Position numbers and translations under genes: made by a program | Assembly (NCBI RefSeq): GCF_003696285.1 | Contig: NZ_RFFL01000002.1 | Location: 248,001-312,000 of the forward strand | From: Stutzerimonas nitrititolerans | GTDB lineage: Bacteria > Pseudomonadota > Gammaproteobacteria > Pseudomonadales > Pseudomonadaceae | Length of the DNA: 64,000 nt | Direction: 5' to 3' | In this document: piece after piece, positions 60,479 to 64,000 of the stretch | Layout: each line of letters begins with the position of its first letter | How positions within the stretch are numbered: position 1 is the first letter of the stretch | The notes under the pieces: generated by a model | Databases searched by the model: none | The model's input: only the letters and a program-made list of their open reading frames with translations | Told to the model about the DNA's origin: nothing

Positions 60479-61527
60479 GGGTTGTCCAGTTCCAGTGCCG
60501 CAACGGTCCGGCCGGCCTGTTGCGCGAGTTGGTTGACCAGAGCTTGGGCAAGCTCCCGCGGATCGCCACTGAGCGAGCTGTAGCCGCTCTCGCGAAGGTT
60601 GTCTGGCATGCTCGAACATGCGCAGGAATTGGCATCCTGCGTCCACACCCGTCCGCCCTGGCGCAACAGGTAGGCAGCCGCCGCGCCGCCATCGCTGCCC
60701 ATGCCGCTGAATGCGATCACACCGCAACGATCACCATAATGCTGGGCCAGGTTGAGCATCATCTGATCGATGGAAGGGCTGTACGGCTCCGGCCAGCTGC
60801 GACCGGTGAGGCGCATGCCACCGTCATCATCGAAGCTCATTTCCTGACTGATCGGCACCACCACCACTTCGCCACAACGAACCGGATCGCCGGCTCGGCT
60901 CTGGTTGACCTGCCACTGGCTATGCCGACCGACCGCCTGCGACAGCGCCGACTCGAAGCTCGCCTCGATATGCTGCGCATAGATGAAACCCAGCGGCAGC
61001 CCGCCCGGCAAGGCATCGAGAAACGCCTTGACCGCTTCCGGCCCTCCCAGCGAAGCCGCCAACAGCCAGACCTGGCCAGCCGGTTCGCCGCCGGACGACT
61101 TCATTCCGGCCAGCTCCCGCGGCAGGTCCAGGCAGGCCGGGCGTTGCACCTCGCCAGACAGCGCTTCGAGGCGCGGGCCTACCGCCACCGAGGGATCGCC
61201 GACCAGGCGCTTGAGCTTGCCCAGCAGGCGCCGCTCCCAACGCGGATAGTGTTCCGATTGCCGTTCTGGCGCATGCCCTTCGCCGAAAAGCACCGGGCAG
61301 TCGTCGCGCTCGAGCAGGGCATCCACCAGCGGAGAATCCTCGGTCTGAACCAGGTCGACCAGCCAGAGATCGGCTTCGACAGCCTGCAGATCCGCCTCGT
61401 CCAGTTGCGCCGGGTCGCTATTGAACACCACCCGATACCCGTTGGCGCTCAACGCCCGCTGCAGCACGTGACGCTGCAACGAGGTGTCGGCGATGACACC
61501 GATGCGCCCCGGAGTCAGATCAGCCAT
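60475..61527 (-). CDS. chpB: CheB-like methylesterase ChpB
   Basis: A 350-residue protein. The N-terminal 120 residues resemble a degenerate receiver; the C-terminal 190 form a CheB methylesterase with LLAASLGGPEAVKAFL, AQHIEASFE and FSGMGSDGGAAA (catalytic Ser, His, Asp). It would demethylate the PilJ receptor. It overlaps chpA by 8 bases and chpC by 4. Confidence 0.9.
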   Translation of the reverse strand: MADLTPGRIGVIADTSLQRHVLQRALSANGYRVVFNSDPAQLDEADLQAVEADLWLVDLVQTEDSPLVDALLERDDCPVLFGEGHAPERQSEHYPRWERRLLGKLKRLVGDPSVAVGPRLEALSGEVQRPACLDLPRELAGMKSSGGEPAGQVWLLAASLGGPEAVKAFLDALPGGLPLGFIYAQHIEASFESALSQAVGRHSQWQVNQSRAGDPVRCGEVVVVPISQEMSFDDDGGMRLTGRSWPEPYSPSIDQMMLNLAQHYGDRCGVIAFSGMGSDGGAAAAYLLRQGGRVWTQDANSCACSSMPDNLRESGYSSLSGDPRELAQALVNQLAQQAGRTVAALELDNP

Positions 61528-64000
61528 GGACGCCTACCAGTTGCTGGATCGCCTCGAGCAGGGTCGACTCCTGATAAGGCTTGCCGAGGTACTCGTTGAC
61601 GCCGATGGCCAGTGCGCGATCCCGGTGTTTCTCACCGGTACGCGAGGTGATCATGATGATCGGCAAATCCTTGAGGTGCTCGTCGTGGCGCACCAGCGTG
61701 GCAACCTCGAAACCGTCCATGCGCGGCATTTCGATATCCAGCAGCATGATGTCGGGCTTGCGCTCCTGCAGCTGGGTGATGGCATCGACGCCGTCCTTGG
61801 CGGTGAGCACGTTCATGCCGTTACGCTCGAGAAGACGGCTGGTCACCTTGCGTACGGTGACCGAGTCGTCCACCACCATCACCAGCGTCGGCCGATCGAC
61901 TTCGACGTCCCCGTCCTCGGCCGAGTCGAGCAGGTGCGGCGTCTGCTGCTGGGTCAGCAGGTGCGCATGCAGCACACGGATGGTCGCGAGCAGGTCGAGA
62001 ATCACCACCACGCGGCCGTCACCCAGAATGGTCGCGCCGGAGATGCCCGGTACGGTCGCGAATTGCGGTCCCAGGCTCTTGACCACGATCTCCCGCGAGC
62101 CGGCCAGGCTATCGACCTGCACGGCGACGCTGTGCTCGTTGGAGCGCACCAGGATCACCGGCAGCGGCAGGCTCTGGCCGACCAGTTTCGGCCGTTGGCC
62201 GTTGTTCAGCAGCTCGCCGAGGTAACGCAGCTCGTAGTTCTGCCCTGCGTATTCGAAGCGAGGCGCGCCGGGCTGGTAATAGGCCTCCAGCTCATAAGGC
62301 GAGACCCGCACGATGCCCTCGATGGTGTTCAGCGGAATCGCGTAGAGATCCTCCCCCGAATACACCATCAGCGCGCGGTTGACCGACACGGTGAACGGCA
62401 GGCGGATCAGGAAGCGGGTGCCTTGCCCCTGTTTCGACTCGATGCTCATCGAGCCGCCGAGCTGCTTGACCTCGGAATGGACCACGTCCATGCCGACGCC
62501 GCGACCGGAAATCTGCGTGACGCGCTCTGCGGTGGAGAAACCGGCCTCGAGAATGAACTGCAGGATTTCATGGTCGGTCAGCGCGGTGTCGGTGGTCATC
62601 AGGCCACGGTCGATCGCCTTGCGCCGGACCGCTTCGAGGTTGATACCGGCGCCATCGTCGCTCAGGGTCAGCACGATATCGCCACCTTCGCGCGCCAGAT
62701 CGAGGCGAATGTGCCCCTGCTCAGGCTTGCCTGCGGCAACGCGTCGGTCGGCAGTTTCGATACCGTGGTCCACCGCGTTGCGCAGCATGTGTTCCAGTGG
62801 CGCGACGATGCGCTCCAGAACGCTGCGGTCCATTTCCCCGGTGGCATTGCCCACCTGGAACTCGACCTGCTTGCCCAACTCGCCGGCCACCTGCCGAACG
62901 ATCCGCCGCAGACGCGGCACCAGCCGCTCGAAGGGCACCATGCGCGTGCGCATCAGGCCTTCCTGAAGCTCGGTATTGACGCGCGCCTGCTGCAGCAACA
63001 GGGTCTCGGCATCGCGGTTGCGCGCCGCCAGGGTTTCCTTCAGGTCGAGCAAGTCGGAAGCGGACTCGAACAGCGCGCGGGACAACTGCTGCAACTGCGA
63101 ATGGCGGTCCATCTCCAGCGGGTCGAAGTCATCGTAGCCGGCGCGTTCCGCCTCGGCCTGGTAGCGGCTGAGAATCTGCGCCTGGGTTTCGGTGTCCAGT
63201 CGCCGCAGCTGGTCGCGCACCCGCTCGATGGTGGCCTCCATCTCGCCGAGGGTGAAACCGACATCGCTGACCTGTTGCTCGACCCGGCCACGGAAGATCG
63301 AGGTTTCACCCGCCAGGTTGACCAGGCCCTCGAGAAGCTCGGCGGGCACCTTGACCAGTTCCTGGGGCGCCCGACGCGAGGCGGCATCCAGCGCCGCCTG
63401 CTCGGCACGTCGAATGAACGGCAACACCTTTGCCGTGCCACTGACCACCGGCGCCTGGGTGCTGGCCGCCACGATGGGCGATGCCAGCGTAACCGGAGCC
63501 GGCTCCGGCGTATCCACAGGCTCATCGGCGAACTGATCGGCCGCGGGGACATCCGGCTCATCGATCAGGCGCGAACGCATCCGCTCGACTTCTTCATGCA
63601 GTCGGTCGTAGGCGCTCTGTACCTCCAGGAACAGACTTTCGGGCCAGGGCGCACCCTCTTGCTGGGCTTTGGCCAGGGTCTGTTCCAGATCGTGGGCCAT
63701 GTCGCCCAAGTCGACCTGGGCCGCCAACCGTGCACCGCCCTTGAGGGTGTGCAGGATACGCATCATTTCCTCGATGGCGTCCGCACTGTCCGGCACTGCC
63801 TCCCAACGGCTCAGCGCCGCATCCATCTGCTCCAGCAGCTCGTCGGCCTCTTCGACGAAGATATCCAGGATCTCGGCTTCGGCGGCATCCTGGGCCGCCT
63901 TCAGCGCAACGCTCTCCGGCATGCTCAGTTGCTCCTGGGGATTGGCCAGGAAGCGGCGGATCATTTCGACCAGACTGAGGCCGCTCGGCAGGCCCCGGTA
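61520..64000 (-). CDS. chpA: ChpA hybrid histidine kinase, C-terminal part (5' end outside window)
   Basis: The frame stays open to the window edge, so 826 codons plus the stop of a larger kinase are present. Domains: Hpt with HTLKGGARL, a dimerisation helix pair, a CheA-type ATPase (EHMLRNAVDHGIE; SDDGAGINLEAV; GRGVGMDVV), a CheW-like part and a receiver with VVDDSVTVRK, LLDIEMPRMDG and YLGKPY. This is the CheA-like core of the Pil-Chp pathway. The upstream Hpt domains and pilGHIJK are beyond the window. Confidence 0.93.
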   Translation of the reverse strand, partial: YRGLPSGLSLVEMIRRFLANPQEQLSMPESVALKAAQDAAEAEILDIFVEEADELLEQMDAALSRWEAVPDSADAIEEMMRILHTLKGGARLAAQVDLGDMAHDLEQTLAKAQQEGAPWPESLFLEVQSAYDRLHEEVERMRSRLIDEPDVPAADQFADEPVDTPEPAPVTLASPIVAASTQAPVVSGTAKVLPFIRRAEQAALDAASRRAPQELVKVPAELLEGLVNLAGETSIFRGRVEQQVSDVGFTLGEMEATIERVRDQLRRLDTETQAQILSRYQAEAERAGYDDFDPLEMDRHSQLQQLSRALFESASDLLDLKETLAARNRDAETLLLQQARVNTELQEGLMRTRMVPFERLVPRLRRIVRQVAGELGKQVEFQVGNATGEMDRSVLERIVAPLEHMLRNAVDHGIETADRRVAAGKPEQGHIRLDLAREGGDIVLTLSDDGAGINLEAVRRKAIDRGLMTTDTALTDHEILQFILEAGFSTAERVTQISGRGVGMDVVHSEVKQLGGSMSIESKQGQGTRFLIRLPFTVSVNRALMVYSGEDLYAIPLNTIEGIVRVSPYELEAYYQPGAPRFEYAGQNYELRYLGELLNNGQRPKLVGQSLPLPVILVRSNEHSVAVQVDSLAGSREIVVKSLGPQFATVPGISGATILGDGRVVVILDLLATIRVLHAHLLTQQQTPHLLDSAEDGDVEVDRPTLVMVVDDSVTVRKVTSRLLERNGMNVLTAKDGVDAITQLQERKPDIMLLDIEMPRMDGFEVATLVRHDEHLKDLPIIMITSRTGEKHRDRALAIGVNEYLGKPYQESTLLEAIQQLVGVHG

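Overview
The window is a chromosomal segment from a high-GC gammaproteobacterium of the Pseudomonas group, most likely close to Pseudomonas (Stutzerimonas) stutzeri. The evidence is the gene content: malate synthase G, the Chp (Pil-Chp) chemosensory genes, a TtgABC/MexAB-OprM type efflux pump, a DUF3509 gene, LigB, a two-subunit VC_2705-type solute symporter, and a gluconeogenic tkt-epd-pgk-fba cluster next to metK. Species assignment is inference. No rRNA, tRNA, CRISPR array or intact insertion sequence was seen.

Layout. 1-4.2 kb: the 3' end of glcB, then a chemoreceptor / outer-membrane porin-like / PstS-like binding protein operon. 4.5-12.5 kb: a conserved acetate/organic-acid symporter neighbourhood (CBS-DUF294 protein plus 3'-5' exonuclease on +, symporter large and small subunits on -), split by an inserted type VI secretion phospholipase effector/immunity pair. 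A short copy of the 5' end of the DUF294 gene lies at the far side of the insertion. 13-19 kb: secreted retropepsin-like protease, DbpA helicase, YccS-type membrane protein, HI0933-type flavoprotein, two small lipoproteins. 19.6-24.4 kb: an oxygen and signalling group, comprising a globin-coupled GGDEF-EAL protein, a hemerythrin, a DUF3509 gene behind a sigma-54-like promoter, a methyltransferase and a stand-alone response regulator.

24.6-30.8 kb: fba, two lipoproteins (one MliC-like), pgk, epd and tkt, all on -. A palindromic mobile repeat sits inside the shared fba/response-regulator terminator. 31-33.5 kb: a LysR regulator divergent from an iron/2-oxoglutarate amino-acid hydroxylase-like gene coupled to a LysE-type exporter. 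33.6-35.9 kb: an ArsR-methyltransferase (SahR-like) regulator and metK behind a long perfect inverted repeat. 36-39.2 kb: a second type VI effector module, a PAAR-Tle1 fusion with two tandem DUF2931 lipoproteins. 39.3-45.6 kb: ABC exporter, ferric-reductase-like protein, LigB, DUF1090 and two small exported proteins. 45.7-50.3 kb: ahcY under an S-adenosylhomocysteine riboswitch, metF and rhlE. 50.3-56.1 kb: an RND efflux operon. 56.4-60 kb: YceI, cytochrome b561, bioA, rsmE. 60-64 kb: chpC, chpB and the 3' part of chpA.

Three themes tie the window together. The methyl cycle (metK, ahcY, metF) appears to use two different SAH sensors, a protein and an RNA. Two related lipase effector/immunity modules have been placed at separate sites between housekeeping genes. 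The carbon genes (glcB, symporter, gluconeogenic enzymes) suggest growth on acetate and other organic acids.
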